From NCBI RefSeq assembly GCF_025938095.1, contig NZ_JAPCZF010000001.1:496001-560000 (forward strand): 64,000 nt of DNA. Direction: 5' to 3'. The translations under genes were made by a program, and so were the position numbers. Below, in pieces: positions 35,948 through 46,965 of this stretch (position 1 is its first letter; every line of letters begins with the position of its first letter). This stretch comes from Novosphingobium sp. JCM 18896 (lineage in GTDB: Bacteria > Pseudomonadota > Alphaproteobacteria > Sphingomonadales > Sphingomonadaceae). Below the pieces are notes generated by a model, which was given only the letters and a program-made list of their open reading frames with translations, made no database searches and was not told where the DNA came from.

Positions 35948-36412
35948 ATGATGTTTCCCTCGACGCTGAGATCGTGGCTTGGACTTGCGCGCCCTCTGGA
36001 CGAGGATGCCGACGAGGCAGCCGTGCGCCGTCTGTTCCTCCATGGCCGGCAGGACTATCAGGTTGAGCTTCGCGGCGTGGCGCGCTGCCAGGCCGAGCTC
36101 GACGAGATCGTCCGTGCCCGCCCGCTCACGCGGTTGCGTCAGGACTGCATCGCCGCGCTGTTGATCGATTACGAGGGTGGCGAGGAACGGCATGCCGTCG
36201 CCGTCGAGATCGAGGGGCGGCGGATCGGCCATCTGCCGCGCCACGTCGCCAGCCAGTATCGCGAATGGCTGCAGACCTGGCGTCTGCTGGCGTCCGAAGT
36301 CCGCTGCCGCGGTCTGATCGTCAACTGGAGCGCGCCCGAAGCCGCCGGGCCGCGCTACAGCGTGCGGCTCGACCTCGAGATCCCGTTCAAGATGACGACG
36401 CTGAGCTACTGA
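35948..36412 (+). CDS. HIRAN-like domain protein
   Basis: About 153 residues. The central part resembles a HIRAN domain: DYQVELRGVARCQAELDEIV, then HAVAVEIEGRRIGHLPRHVA. HIRAN domains bind DNA ends in helicases such as HLTF. Stand-alone bacterial members have no set function. Two adjacent ATG codons (35948, 35951) could start it. The 3' end overlaps the convergent membrane-protein gene by 7 bases. It is divergent from the DinG-like helicase, making a DNA-repair link attractive but unproven. Confidence 0.6.
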   Translation: MMFPSTLRSWLGLARPLDEDADEAAVRRLFLHGRQDYQVELRGVARCQAELDEIVRARPLTRLRQDCIAALLIDYEGGEERHAVAVEIEGRRIGHLPRHVASQYREWLQTWRLLASEVRCRGLIVNWSAPEAAGPRYSVRLDLEIPFKMTTLSY

Positions 36413-36999
36413 ACGGGCGCGGTCCGTCGCTCGATATTTTCGAGCAGCAATCGTTCGAGCCGCGCGACATCGGGCACGCCGAGCACTTCGAAGCGCTCGG
36501 TCACGCGATCGCCGTCGCTGTCGGTCCGACTGTGCGTCTGGATGCGCAGGTCGCCGAAGCCGTCGCGTCCCTCGCGCCGGTCGATCGGGCCGATCTGGTG
36601 GAGGATCACGCTCTCGACCTTGCGATCTTTCGCATCGACGACGCGCAGCAGCCGGCGATCAGTGAGGCCATAGGCGGTGGTGCTCGCTTTGCGCATCGCG
36701 CGAATCGGTTGCCACAGCATCCACAGGCCGATGGCAACGAAGGGCAGGCCGAACAGCGGGAAGATCATGCCGAAGCTCCACTGTATCGCGGTCGGGGTCT
36801 TGGTCGCGGCGCTCCACGGCAGCAGCGCCATCGTTTCCCAGAACAGCGCGAAGGCGGTCCAGGGAATGGCGAAGAGCCAGATGCCGAAGCCGCGCTTGAG
36901 CTTGCCCGCGCGCGGCTGGCCGCTCCACAGCAGGCGCTCGCCGGCGAGCAGTTCGCGGCGCAGCGATTGTTCGAGTTCGGGCGAGAGGCTGGGCGTCAT
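36406..36999 (-). CDS. Membrane protein with PH-like cytoplasmic domain
   Basis: A 197-residue protein. Two hydrophobic segments (about 38-60 and 73-97) follow an N-terminal GERLLWSGQPRAGKLKRG block. The C-terminal part, TTAYGLTDRRLLRVVDA, ILHQIGPIDRREGRDGFGDL and LGVPDVARLERLL, is characteristic of bacterial PH-domain (bPH2/YdbS-like) proteins. The function is unknown. It overlaps the convergent HIRAN-like gene by 7 bases. Confidence 0.72.
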   Translation of the reverse strand: MTPSLSPELEQSLRRELLAGERLLWSGQPRAGKLKRGFGIWLFAIPWTAFALFWETMALLPWSAATKTPTAIQWSFGMIFPLFGLPFVAIGLWMLWQPIRAMRKASTTAYGLTDRRLLRVVDAKDRKVESVILHQIGPIDRREGRDGFGDLRIQTHSRTDSDGDRVTERFEVLGVPDVARLERLLLENIERRTAPVQ

Positions 37000-37057
37000 C
37001 CGCCCGCGATTCTAGCCCGCCAAGGTTACCAAATCGCGCCCGCTTCCCGTCGTCGAG

Positions 37058-37957
37058 TCAGACGAGTTCGTCGTGCTTGTTCCTGGCAGGTTCACCGGTC
37101 TCGCCGGACGGGGCATCGGTCGACGGCGTTTCGATCGCGATCGTCGTCGCGTCGGCGCCCGTCACTTCCATGCCGGCTTCGTCGAGCGCGCGCTTGATGC
37201 CGCGGACGATCTCGTCCTGGATGACGAAGTCGTTGGCGCGCGCGCCCGACCACCAGCGCACCAGGAACTCGACCGAGCCGTCCTTGAACTCGCGCGCGAA
37301 GACGTCGACCGGGTGGCTGGATTCGACGCCCTTCACGCCTTCGACGACCTTGCGGATTACCGCGGCGGCTTCGTCCATGTCGTGGTCCCAGACGATGCCC
37401 AGCGTGATCTGGAAGCGGCGGTGCGGGTTGTCGGTGGTGACCTTGACCGGATTCTTGAACAGCACCGAATTGGGCACGATCGTCAGTTCGTTCGACGGCG
37501 CGCGAATATGCGTTTCGCGCAAGGTGATCCGCTCGACCTTGCCGGTGATGCCCTGGCATTCGATCGAGTCGCCGATCCGCATCTTGTCGCGCAGCATGAT
37601 CAGCACGCCGGCCAGGAAATTCTGGAAGATGTCCTGAAAGGCGAAGCCGATCGCCAGCGCGCTGACGCCGAGGCCAGCGAGGACCGAGCCCGCGGTGATG
37701 CCCGGAACCGCCACGGTCGCGGCGATCATCAAGCCGGCGATCCAGATGAACAGCCGCACCAGCGTTTCGACCAGCTGCTTGAGGTTTTCGCGCATGTGGA
37801 CGTTGCGGGTCAGCCGATCGGCGATGCTGACGGCGAACCGTGCCACGAACCAGGTGAGCACGAGGATCGTCAGCGCGATCGCCAGCGATGGCAATTGCTG
37901 GACGAGGCCCTTGAGCATGGCGTTGACCTGATCGTGCAGCGTCTTGAGATAGTTCAC
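37058..37957 (-). CDS. Small-conductance mechanosensitive channel (MscS family)
   Basis: A 299-residue inner-membrane channel that opens under membrane tension. It has three N-terminal hydrophobic helices, the pore-lining helix GSVLAGLGVSALAIGFAFQD, and the cytoplasmic beta domain with FLAGVLIMLRDKMRIGDSI, then IPNSVLFKNPV-like VPNSVLFKNPVKV. The start is taken as GTG at 37957, with GAGGAA 8 bases upstream; ATG at 37975 is the alternative. It is divergent from lysS. Confidence 0.92.
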   Translation of the reverse strand: MNYLKTLHDQVNAMLKGLVQQLPSLAIALTILVLTWFVARFAVSIADRLTRNVHMRENLKQLVETLVRLFIWIAGLMIAATVAVPGITAGSVLAGLGVSALAIGFAFQDIFQNFLAGVLIMLRDKMRIGDSIECQGITGKVERITLRETHIRAPSNELTIVPNSVLFKNPVKVTTDNPHRRFQITLGIVWDHDMDEAAAVIRKVVEGVKGVESSHPVDVFAREFKDGSVEFLVRWWSGARANDFVIQDEIVRGIKRALDEAGMEVTGADATTIAIETPSTDAPSGETGEPARNKHDELV

Positions 37958-38069
37958 GGGTCGAATTCCTCGCATTTCCGCGAGAAATAACCGGGAAGGC
38001 CCCGTCGAGGTTCCCAAAATGCCCTTCGCGCTTGCCTCTCCGGCGCTTTGGCGCGAAAGGCGGCGGGCT

Positions 38070-39668
38070 ATGAACGACGATGCACTCCGGACCGCCGCAC
38101 AGACCTCCAAGGCATGGCCCTTCGAGGAAGCCCGCAAGCTCGTGAAGCGCTTTCCGCAGGGCAAGAAAGACGGCTCGCCGGTGCTGTTCGAGACCGGCTA
38201 CGGTCCCTCGGGCCTGCCGCACATCGGCACGTTCCAGGAAGTCCTGCGCACGACCCTAGTCCGCCGCGCTTACGAGGTGTTGACCGGTGGCGCGCCGACG
38301 CGGCTGGTGGCCTTCAGCGACGACATGGATGGCCTGCGCAAGGTGCCCGACAACATCGCCAACGCCGGCGTCCTGCACGACAACCTCCACAAGCCGCTGA
38401 GCCGGATCCCCGATCCCTTCGGCACGCACGAGAGCTTCGCGCACCACAACAACGCGATGTTGCGCGAATTCCTCGACCGGTTCGGCTTCGACTACGAATT
38501 CGTCTCGGCCTCGGACCGCTACAATTCGGGCGCATTCGACGATGCGATCCGCAACGTCCTGCGCAATTACGACGCGGTGATGGGCATCATGCTCCCCACG
38601 CTGCGCGAGGAGCGCCGCAAGACCTATTCGCCGGTCCTGCCGGTCTCGCCGACCACGGGTGCGGTGCTGCAGGTGCCGGTAGAGGTGATCGACGCCGACC
38701 AGGGGCTCGTCCGCTTCACCGACGAGGACGGCCAGGTGGTCGAGCGCTCGATCCTCGGCGGCAATGCCAAGATGCAGTGGAAGGTCGACTGGGCGATGCG
38801 CTGGGTCGATCTCGGCGTCGACTACGAGATGTGCGGCAAGGACCTGACCGACTCGGTCACCCAGTCGGGCAAGATCGCGCAGGCGCTTGGCGGCCGCCGG
38901 CCCGAGGGCATGATCTACGAGCTCTTCCTCGACGAGAAGGGAGAGAAGATCTCCAAGTCCAAGGGCAACGGCCTGACGATCGAGCAGTGGCTGACCTACG
39001 GCAGCGAGGAGAGCCTGGGCTTCTACCTCTACCGCGATCCCAAGAGCGCCAAGCAGCTCCACATCGGCGTGATCCCGCGCGCGGTCGACGAATACTGGCA
39101 GTTCCGCGAGAAGCTGCCCGAGCAGCCGATCGAGCAGCAACTGGGCAATCCGGTCTGGCACCTGCTCAACGTCACCGAAGGCGGCAAGGGCGCGGGCGAC
39201 AAGCTGCCCGTGACCTATGGCCTGCTGCTCAATCTCGTCGGCGTGCTCGGCCCGAAGGCGACGCGCGAGCAGGTCTGGTCCTACCTCGCCAACTATGTCG
39301 AGGATGCCCGGCCCGAGGCGCATCCGGCGCTCGACAGGCTGGTGACCACGGCGCTGGCCTACAACCGCGATTTCATCGCGCCGACGCTCCAGCGTCGTAA
39401 GCCCGAGAACGGCGAGATCGCCGCGCTGACCGCGCTCGACGAGGAACTCGCGGCGACCTCGGACGATGCCACGGCCGAAGAGCTGCAGAACATCGTCTAC
39501 GAGATCGGCAAGGACCCGCACTACGGCTTCGAGCAGCTGCGCGACTGGTTCAAGGCGCTCTACGAGACCTTGCTCGGATCGAGCCAGGGCCCGCGCATGG
39601 GCAGTTTCATCGCGCTCTACGGCGTGGCAAACACCCGTGCACTGATCGCCGAGGCCCTAGGATCATGA
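38070..39668 (+). CDS. lysS: Class I lysyl-tRNA synthetase
   Basis: A 532-residue LysRS of the class I (archaeal-type) fold, unrelated to the class II LysRS of most bacteria. The HIGH motif is in GYGPSGLPHIGTFQ and the KMSKS motif is KISKSKGNGL. VDWAMRWVDLGVDYEMCGKD is a family block. Class I LysRS is typical of alphaproteobacteria and archaea. The start at 38070 follows AAAGGCGG. It is followed after 3 bases by the DUF1003 gene. Confidence 0.97.
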   Translation: MNDDALRTAAQTSKAWPFEEARKLVKRFPQGKKDGSPVLFETGYGPSGLPHIGTFQEVLRTTLVRRAYEVLTGGAPTRLVAFSDDMDGLRKVPDNIANAGVLHDNLHKPLSRIPDPFGTHESFAHHNNAMLREFLDRFGFDYEFVSASDRYNSGAFDDAIRNVLRNYDAVMGIMLPTLREERRKTYSPVLPVSPTTGAVLQVPVEVIDADQGLVRFTDEDGQVVERSILGGNAKMQWKVDWAMRWVDLGVDYEMCGKDLTDSVTQSGKIAQALGGRRPEGMIYELFLDEKGEKISKSKGNGLTIEQWLTYGSEESLGFYLYRDPKSAKQLHIGVIPRAVDEYWQFREKLPEQPIEQQLGNPVWHLLNVTEGGKGAGDKLPVTYGLLLNLVGVLGPKATREQVWSYLANYVEDARPEAHPALDRLVTTALAYNRDFIAPTLQRRKPENGEIAALTALDEELAATSDDATAEELQNIVYEIGKDPHYGFEQLRDWFKALYETLLGSSQGPRMGSFIALYGVANTRALIAEALGS

Positions 39669-39671
39669 TCT

Positions 39672-40193
39672 ATGCACAACCCGGGAAGAACGCCTGAGCA
39701 ACTGGCCGAGGATCTCCTCGGCCGCCGTTTCGAGGAGCTCGAACCCGAGGAGCAGAACGTCCTGCGGCGCATCGCCACGGGCGCACTGATCGATCTCGAC
39801 GCCGACGAGGAAGCCGCGCTTCATGCCAGCTTCGCCGACCGGCTGGCCGACAAGGTCGCTGCGGTCGGCGGTTCGTGGTCGTTCATCATCGCCTTTGCTG
39901 TGGTGCTGCTCGGCTGGATGCTGATCAACAGCCGCATCCTCGAAGCCTTCGGGCTGCATCCGTTCGATGCCTATCCCTACATCTTCCTCAACCTGATGCT
40001 GTCGATGCTCGCGGCGATCCAGGCGCCTGTCATCATGATGAGCCAGAACCGGCAATCGGCGAAGGATCGCATCGCCGCGCGGCACGACTACGAGGTCAAC
40101 CTGCGCACCCAGCTCGAAATCGTGCGGCTGCAGCGGCGGTTCGATCGGTTGCTCGATCATCTCGACAAGGAGCGGGAGATCGCCGGGCGTTAA
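39672..40193 (+). CDS. DUF1003 membrane protein
   Basis: A 173-residue protein with the DUF1003 pattern: DRLADKVAAVGGSWSFII, the membrane helix ending LGWMLINS, FDAYPYIFLNLMLSMLAAIQ, and APVIMMSQNRQSAKDR. It has two transmembrane helices and long helical cytoplasmic tails, the last predicted coiled-coil. The function is unknown. It starts 3 bases after lysS and ends 35 bases before the methyltransferase gene. Confidence 0.92.
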   Translation: MHNPGRTPEQLAEDLLGRRFEELEPEEQNVLRRIATGALIDLDADEEAALHASFADRLADKVAAVGGSWSFIIAFAVVLLGWMLINSRILEAFGLHPFDAYPYIFLNLMLSMLAAIQAPVIMMSQNRQSAKDRIAARHDYEVNLRTQLEIVRLQRRFDRLLDHLDKEREIAGR

Positions 40194-40228
40194 CGGCTTC
40201 TTGCAATCCGCGGGCTAGACCCGCCAGC

Positions 40229-41143
40229 ATGGGCCACGAACTCGCGATCGACGTCAGCGCGGCGCAGCAGCTGCTCGCCTGCAACCTCTGCGGCGCGCGT
40301 GATCATCGAACGCTGTTCCGCAAGGCCGGCTATGACCTCGTCGCCTGCGGCCATTGTGGTCTCGCCTTCATCGCCAATCCGCCCGACGAGGCGGCGATCG
40401 CCGCGCTCTACGATGGCGGCGCCGACTATCACAGCGCGTTGCTCGATCTGGGCCACGCCACCTTCGCCCGAATGCAGGAGATCGCGCGCCAGCACCTGAC
40501 CTTCCTGCGCCGTTCGATTGCGCAACCCACGGGGCTCAGGCTGCTCGACATCGGCTGTTCGAGCGGGCTGTTCCTCAACGAAGCGCGCACCGCCGGCTTC
40601 GTGGTTTCGGGCGCGGAGCTTTCGGCCGCGACTTCGGCCTTCGCGCGCGATCATTTCGGTCTCGACGTGCACACCGGCGATTGGCGCGAGGCGGGGCATG
40701 CGCCCGGCAGTTTCGACGTCATCACGCTGTTCGACGTGATCGAGCATCTGGCCGATCCCTTCGCCGAGCTCGTCGCGATCCGTCGTCTGCTCAAGCCGGG
40801 CGGCCTGTTGCTGCAGTCGACCCCCGACATCGACGGCCTGTTTCCGCGGCTGTCGTACAAGCTGGCCAACCGGCTCGACTATTGGCCGCATCCCGAGCCG
40901 CCGCACCACCTGTTCCAGTTCTCGCGCCGGACCTTGGCGGCGCTGACCGAGAAGGCCGGCTACAAGACGCTGCGCGCCGATCAGACGCGGATCAGGCTCG
41001 GCTACAGCTTCGGAACGCCGAGCCACTGGAAGCGGAGCCCAAAAATGCTGGCCTATGCTGCGCTGTTCGCGGGTACGGCGCTAGTCGGACCGTGGATCGG
41101 GCAGGGCGATTGGCTCTATCTGGCCTCACGCAATCCCGTCTGA
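40229..41143 (+). CDS. Class I SAM-dependent methyltransferase with N-terminal zinc ribbon
   Basis: A 304-residue methyltransferase. The N-terminus has two CxxC knuckles (CNLCG and CGHCGLAFI). The SAM-binding motif is RLLDIGCSSGLFLNEAR, followed by TLFDVIEHLADPF and LKPGGLLLQSTPD. This combination marks a group often found in polysaccharide or lipid biosynthesis loci. The neighbours (DUF1003, purN) give no substrate. There may be a C-terminal amphipathic helix (YAALFAGTALVGPWIG). Confidence 0.85.
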   Translation: MGHELAIDVSAAQQLLACNLCGARDHRTLFRKAGYDLVACGHCGLAFIANPPDEAAIAALYDGGADYHSALLDLGHATFARMQEIARQHLTFLRRSIAQPTGLRLLDIGCSSGLFLNEARTAGFVVSGAELSAATSAFARDHFGLDVHTGDWREAGHAPGSFDVITLFDVIEHLADPFAELVAIRRLLKPGGLLLQSTPDIDGLFPRLSYKLANRLDYWPHPEPPHHLFQFSRRTLAALTEKAGYKTLRADQTRIRLGYSFGTPSHWKRSPKMLAYAALFAGTALVGPWIGQGDWLYLASRNPV

Positions 41144-41161
41144 TCTAAGCCCGTCTGAGCT

Positions 41162-42119
41162 TCAGAACGCGTCGGCGGCATCCATCAGCGCTGTGAGGCG
41201 CTTGGGAGCGACCGAACGCCAGGACCGGGCCAGCCACTCCGCCACCGCGTCCCAGTCGGTATCGCCGAGATCGAGGCGGATGCCGATCCAGCCGTCGCCG
41301 AAATAGGCGGGGCGGTAATAGCGCGCCTCGTCCTGCTCGATCAGGTGCTGCTGCTCGTCGAGCCCGCTGATCTTCACCAACAGTGCGACCTTGCCGTCGC
41401 CGTGGTGATCGCGGCTGAGATAGGCGAACTTCTTGCCCTTCACGATGCCGAAGCAGGGCATGCCGTGCGAGGTGACCTCGTCGGTCTCGGGCAGGGCGAG
41501 GGCATGCTCGCGAACCTGGCCGAGCAGGTGTTCGGGATCGCTGGCCTTGGTCACCAGCTTCGCCAGCATGCGCGAATAGAGCTGATGCTCGGCGATCAGC
41601 ACGCGCGCGGCCAGGCTGTCGGCCGTGTCGCCGGGCAGGATCGCCACCGGCGTCTGGCCCAGAACCGGGCCGTCGTCGAGCTCGGCGGTGACGAGGTGAA
41701 CGCTGACGCCGCCATGGCTATCGCCGTTGGCGATCGCTTGGTCGTGCGTGTGCAGGCCCTTGTACTTGGGCAGCAGCGAGGGATGGATGTTGAGCATCCG
41801 CCCCTCCCAGCCGGCGACGAAATCGCCGGTCAGGATGCGCATGTAGCCGGCCAGCGCGACGTATTGCGCGCCGCTCTGACGGATCTGCGCGTCCATTGCC
41901 TGGTCGTGGTCGGCGCGATCCATGCCCTTGTGCGGAAGGGCGAAGGTCGCGACGCCCTCGGCGGCGGCCAGTTTTAGGCCACCGGCGTCGGGATTGTTGC
42001 TGGCGACGAGGACGATCTCGAACGGGCAGTCTTCGGCGCGGCTGGCATAGAGCAGCGCCGCCATGTTGGTGCCGCTGCCCGAGATGAGCACGGCGACCTT
42101 TGCCCGTTCAGGCCCTGCA

Positions 42120-42127
<8 letters not shown>
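41162..42127 (-). CDS. purN: Phosphoribosylglycinamide formyltransferase fused to YjbR/MmcQ-like domain
   Basis: A 321-residue protein. Residues 1 to about 195 are PurN, which formylates glycinamide ribonucleotide with 10-formyl-[13 protein letters not shown], then the catalytic Asn and His in [14 protein letters not shown] and the Asp in [12 protein letters not shown]. The remaining about 120 residues ([38 protein letters not shown]) form a YjbR/MmcQ-like domain, otherwise found as a small stand-alone protein. Standard PurN is about 190-215 residues, so this is a fusion. It is encoded directly after purM with an 8-base overlap. Confidence 0.93.
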
Positions 42128-43214
<1,087 letters not shown>

Positions 43215-43249
43215 ACGCAGGCGCCTATCGCTTTCCCGCTTGGATTTCC

Positions 43250-44572
43250 ATGACCGTTTGGGCAAAAGGCGCGCGGTTTTCCCCGATGCACCATTTGACC
43301 TTCCCCCAACGACTGGCGACTTTCCGCCCCGGACCGGCCGGCCAGCTCGTGATCGGGCTCGCGACGGCGTTGGCTTTGGCACTCGCCGTAACGGGTTCGG
43401 GCCGCCTGACCGCACAGGTCGAGGGCGAGCGCGGCATCGCGCCTCTGGCCACGACCACCGACATCCAGGTCGGCGGAATCGAGGTCAACACCACCGGCAA
43501 GACCGCCGAGGAAGCGCGCGAAGCGGGCTGGAACGAGGCGCAGCGCAAGGCCTGGGAGCAGATCGGCGGCGCCAAGCTGTCCGACGGGCAGATCGATGCG
43601 CTGGTTTCCGCCGTGGTCATCGAACGCGAGCAGATCGGCCCGCATCGCTATGTCGCGCGGCTCGGCGTCGTGTTCGACCGCGCCAAGGCCGGCGGCCTGA
43701 TCGCGGCCGGCGAGGGCGGGGTGGAGCGGTCGCGTTCGGCGCCGCTGCTGGTCCTGCCGATTCTCGAATCGGGCGGTGTCGGCCAGGTCTTCGAAGTGCG
43801 CGGGCTGTGGCAGCGCGCCTGGGCCAACTTCCAGACCGGGGCCAGCCCGATCGACTATGTCCGCCCCGTCGGCGCGGGCGGCGAATCGCTGCTCCTCACG
43901 GCCGGCCAGGCGAGTCGTCGCAGCCGTCTGTGGTGGCGCGGCATTCTCGACCAGTTCAACGCGTCCGACGTGCTGATCCCGGTCGCGCGGCTCGAACGGC
44001 AATGGCCGGGCGGTCCGGTCAAGGGCACCTTCACCGCGCGCTACGGCCCCGACAACACCTATCTCGACAGCTTCACCCTGACCGCGCCCGACGAGCGCGG
44101 CGTGCCGAAGATGCTGAACCAGGCGCTGGTGCGGATCGACCAGATCTATGCCGGCGCGCTCTATCAGGGCGTGCTGCGCCCCGATGCGACCCTGGTGACC
44201 GACCAGAGCGCGTTCTACGCGGCGCTGGCGGCGCTGCATGCCGCCGCGGCCCAGGCGGCGCCGCTCGACGATGGCGCGCCGGTGGTTGTCACGCCGGGCG
44301 CGACGCCGAGCGCGACGCCCACGGCTGCGACCAAGATCTCGACCTTCACGGTCCAGTTCGCTTCGCCCGATGCCGGGGCGGTGGACACGGCGCTGGCATC
44401 GGTGCGCAGCTCGGCCGGGGTCCAGGGCGCGGCGACCAGCTCGATCGCGATCGGCGGTACCTCGGTCATGCGCGTGACCTCGGGTGGCAGCCTCGATGAA
44501 CTCGCCGCGGCGCTGCGCGCGCGCGGCTGGCAGGTGAGCGTTGGTAACAACGCCTTGAGCATCAAGCGCTAA
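43250..44572 (+). CDS. Exported DUF2066-like protein upstream of hdaA
   Basis: About 440 residues (less if ATG 43286 is used). A hydrophobic export segment ([19 protein letters not shown]) is followed by [19 protein letters not shown] and [18 protein letters not shown], resembling the N-terminal part of DUF2066. The centre has [11 protein letters not shown] and [20 protein letters not shown]. An Ala/Pro/Thr linker leads to a C-terminal ferredoxin-like repeat ([20 protein letters not shown], then [18 protein letters not shown]). The function is unknown. It is 36 bases from the divergent purM start and 9 bases from hdaA. Confidence 0.7.
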   Translation: MTVWAKGARFSPMHHLTFPQRLATFRPGPAGQLVIGLATALALALAVTGSGRLTAQVEGERGIAPLATTTDIQVGGIEVNTTGKTAEEAREAGWNEAQRKAWEQIGGAKLSDGQIDALVSAVVIEREQIGPHRYVARLGVVFDRAKAGGLIAAGEGGVERSRSAPLLVLPILESGGVGQVFEVRGLWQRAWANFQTGASPIDYVRPVGAGGESLLLTAGQASRRSRLWWRGILDQFNASDVLIPVARLERQWPGGPVKGTFTARYGPDNTYLDSFTLTAPDERGVPKMLNQALVRIDQIYAGALYQGVLRPDATLVTDQSAFYAALAALHAAAAQAAPLDDGAPVVVTPGATPSATPTAATKISTFTVQFASPDAGAVDTALASVRSSAGVQGAATSSIAIGGTSVMRVTSGGSLDELAAALRARGWQVSVGNNALSIKR

Positions 44573-44581
44573 GACGCAGCC

Positions 44582-45175
44582 ATGTCGCAGATCGCTCTTC
44601 CGCTCGCGGCCGGACAGGGCGCGGGACCCTCGCGGATCGTCGCGGGCAACGCCAATGCCGGCGTGATCGACGCTTTCGCCCATGCCCAGGCCTGGCCGTT
44701 CCGCACTGCGATCCTGCTGGGGCCACCGCGCTCGGGCAAGTCGCTGCTCGCGCGCTGGTTCGTCGAGCAGGATGCCGGCGACGTGGTCGACGACGCCGAG
44801 GCGGCCGACGAGACCGCGCTGTTTCACGCCTGGAACCGGGCGCAGGAAAGCGGCCGGCCGCTGCTGTTCGTCAGCAACAAGTCCGACTGGCGGGTGACCT
44901 TGCCCGATCTCGGTTCGCGGCTCGGTGCGGCGCTGCGGCTGGAGATCGGCGCCCCCGACGATGCCATGCTGGCCGATCTCGTCGCGCTCCATGCCGAACT
45001 GCGCGGGCTGGCGCTCGACGAAAGCGCGGCGGCCTACCTTGTACCGCGCATGCCGCGTAGCCACATGGGCGTCGAACGTCTGGTGGCGGCGATCGATCGG
45101 TTGAGTCTGGAGCGCAAGCAGGCTCCGACGCTTTCGATCTGGCGCGATGCGCTCGACACGATTTCAGGGAGTTGA
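44582..45175 (+). CDS. hdaA: HdaA, DnaA-homologous regulator of replication initiation
   Basis: A 197-residue DnaA-like protein lacking DnaA's DNA-binding domain. The N-terminus MSQIALPL contains a textbook beta-clamp-binding QxxLxL motif (QIALPL). The P-loop is LGPPRSGKSLLARW, and a shortened Walker B-like VVDDAE follows. Clamp-bound Hda/HdaA stimulates ATP hydrolysis by DnaA and so prevents over-initiation (known from E. coli and Caulobacter). The gene follows the DUF2066-like gene by 9 bases. Confidence 0.92.
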   Translation: MSQIALPLAAGQGAGPSRIVAGNANAGVIDAFAHAQAWPFRTAILLGPPRSGKSLLARWFVEQDAGDVVDDAEAADETALFHAWNRAQESGRPLLFVSNKSDWRVTLPDLGSRLGAALRLEIGAPDDAMLADLVALHAELRGLALDESAAAYLVPRMPRSHMGVERLVAAIDRLSLERKQAPTLSIWRDALDTISGS

Positions 45176-45233
45176 GGCCGGGAAACCCGGCCGCGCTTGC
45201 TTTGGCGGGCGATTGATGGGACAAAACAGGGCG

Positions 45234-45944
45234 ATGTTTTCAAGACTTACCGCTTACGTGGACTCCATCGTTGCGCGCGATCCGGCGCCACGATCGCGGT
45301 TGGAAGTGCTGCTCTATCCGGGCCTGTGGGCCGTGGGCTGGCACCGCGTCTCGCACCGCCTGTTCAACGCGCGGCTGTTCTTCCTCGCGCGCGCCGTCCA
45401 GCACATGTCGCGCTTCCTCACCGGCTTCGAGATCCATCCCGGCGCCAAGATCGGCAAGCACCTGTTCCTCGAACATGGCTTCATCACGATCGGCGAGACC
45501 GCGGTGATCGGCGACAATGTCACGATCTACCCCTGCGTGACCTTGGGTGGGACCAATCCGACCAACGGCAAGGGCGGCAAGCGCCACCCGACGCTCGAGG
45601 ACAACGTCATCGTCGGCGCAGGCGCGCAGATCCTCGGCCCGATCACGGTCGGCCAGCGCGCGCGCATCGGTGCCAATGCGGTGGTGACCGACGACGTGCC
45701 CGAGGGCGCGACGATGGTCGGCGTCAAGGCGCGCTCGACCCTGGTCAAGGCCGAGACCTGGGCCAAGGACTTCATGCCCTATGGCACGCCCTGCAAGGAA
45801 CCGTGCGAGCCCAGCGGCCAGCGGATCGAGGACCTCGAAGCCCGCATCGCGCTGCTGCAGGCGCAGGTCGAGGAGCTGCTGTCCGAGCGCGAACTCGCCG
45901 ATGGCCCCGATGCGCCGGTCACGCGCAAGCGGACGCGGAGCTGA
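45234..45944 (+). CDS. cysE: Serine O-acetyltransferase
   Basis: A 236-residue left-handed beta-helix enzyme that makes O-acetylserine for cysteine synthesis. After an N-terminal helical part come hexapeptide repeats: GFEIHPGAKIGKHLFLEHG, GETAVIGDNVTIYPCVTLGG and VIVGAGAQILGPITVG. The form is the short EpsC/CysE type, with a C-terminal coiled-coil tail (QRIEDLEARIALLQAQVEEL). The start at 45234 is chosen by alignment to the family; ATG 45216 is an alternative. It is 8 bases before the DUF2794 gene. Confidence 0.9.
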   Translation: MFSRLTAYVDSIVARDPAPRSRLEVLLYPGLWAVGWHRVSHRLFNARLFFLARAVQHMSRFLTGFEIHPGAKIGKHLFLEHGFITIGETAVIGDNVTIYPCVTLGGTNPTNGKGGKRHPTLEDNVIVGAGAQILGPITVGQRARIGANAVVTDDVPEGATMVGVKARSTLVKAETWAKDFMPYGTPCKEPCEPSGQRIEDLEARIALLQAQVEELLSERELADGPDAPVTRKRTRS

Positions 45945-45951
45945 TCGCTAG

Positions 45952-46311
45952 ATGGCCTCAGGAGCGGCAGTCAGCGGACCGAGCGCCACAATCCTAGCCT
46001 TTCCCAAGCTGCAGGTCGGTTTCGATCGGATCGAGCTGCAGCGGATTCTCGATCTCTACGGTCGCATGGTCGCCGCCGGCGAGTGGCGCGACTATGCGAT
46101 GGACTTCGATCGCGACGCCGCGAGCTTTTCGGCTTTCCGCCGCGCCGCCGAACGCCCGCAGGCGCGCATTGAGAAGCGCCCTTCGCTGCGCGCCAAGCAG
46201 GGCATGTGGACCTTGTTCGGCGAGGCCGGGCAAGTGCTCAAGCGCGGACACGAACTGGCCGGCGTCCTGTCCCCGCTTGAACGCCGGCTGCTCAAGATCG
46301 TCGACGATTGA
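45952..46311 (+). CDS. DUF2794 protein
   Basis: A 119-residue soluble protein with the DUF2794 signature FDRIELQRILDLYGRMVAAG, then EWRDYAMDFDRDAASFSAFR. The family is restricted largely to alphaproteobacteria and has no known function. It is encoded 7 bases after cysE and is convergent with the DUF4328 gene (6 bases between stops). Confidence 0.9.
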   Translation: MASGAAVSGPSATILAFPKLQVGFDRIELQRILDLYGRMVAAGEWRDYAMDFDRDAASFSAFRRAAERPQARIEKRPSLRAKQGMWTLFGEAGQVLKRGHELAGVLSPLERRLLKIVDD

Positions 46312-46317
46312 ACTCGT

Positions 46318-46965
46318 TCAGGCGAAGGCTTGCGCCATTGGTATACCGTCACGTTGAGCCGCGTTGATTTCCGCCATGATCTGCGCGAGCAGCCAGGCCG
46401 ATGCCATCAGCAGCAAGGAAGAAAGCATGCTGACGATAAGTCCGACTTGGATCGCTGCCGGCGTATTGGTGAACGTGTCGCGCATCCCGACGTAGGCGAT
46501 GATATTGCCGGCCAGCCAGGTTCCCCACCACAGCTTGATCTGCGGATCGGCATCATCGCCGAAGCTTTCGTACTGTCCGAGCGATACGGACCAAAGCTCG
46601 CGCATCGCCCTGAAGGGCTGCACGAAGGTGGCAACCGGAACGAAATACCAGCCCACGGCCCAACCCGGACTGAAAGCCAGGTCATCGATCCCTGCGGCGC
46701 GCAGATTGGCGTGCGCGCGGTAGACCCACATGGCGACGAGCACCACCGTCGCCGCGAAAGTCAGTAAGTAAAACAGGAAGATGGCAGTCAAGGCGCCTGC
46801 CATCGGCAGGCTCATGCTCTCGCTGTCGATCGCGCCGGTGAACTGTCCGATCGCAACCAGGACATCGAGTGCGGAGGCACCTATGTAGGCTAGCAGTGCA
46901 ATGCGTGCAAACCGCGTGCGGCGGTCGAGCAGGTTCAGCCCTTCGGGCAGGCTCAATAAGGTCAT
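46318..46965 (-). CDS. DUF4328 membrane protein
   Basis: A 215-residue protein with about five hydrophobic helices. The DUF4328 hallmark is present: VYRAHANLRAAGIDDLAFSP, then GWAVGWYFVPVATFVQPFRA and WWGTWLAGNI. The family function is unknown. The codon use is less GC-biased than in neighbours, so it may be a more recent arrival. The 134-base gap upstream separates it from the divergent toxin-antitoxin pair. Confidence 0.85.
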   Translation of the reverse strand: MTLLSLPEGLNLLDRRTRFARIALLAYIGASALDVLVAIGQFTGAIDSESMSLPMAGALTAIFLFYLLTFAATVVLVAMWVYRAHANLRAAGIDDLAFSPGWAVGWYFVPVATFVQPFRAMRELWSVSLGQYESFGDDADPQIKLWWGTWLAGNIIAYVGMRDTFTNTPAAIQVGLIVSMLSSLLLMASAWLLAQIMAEINAAQRDGIPMAQAFA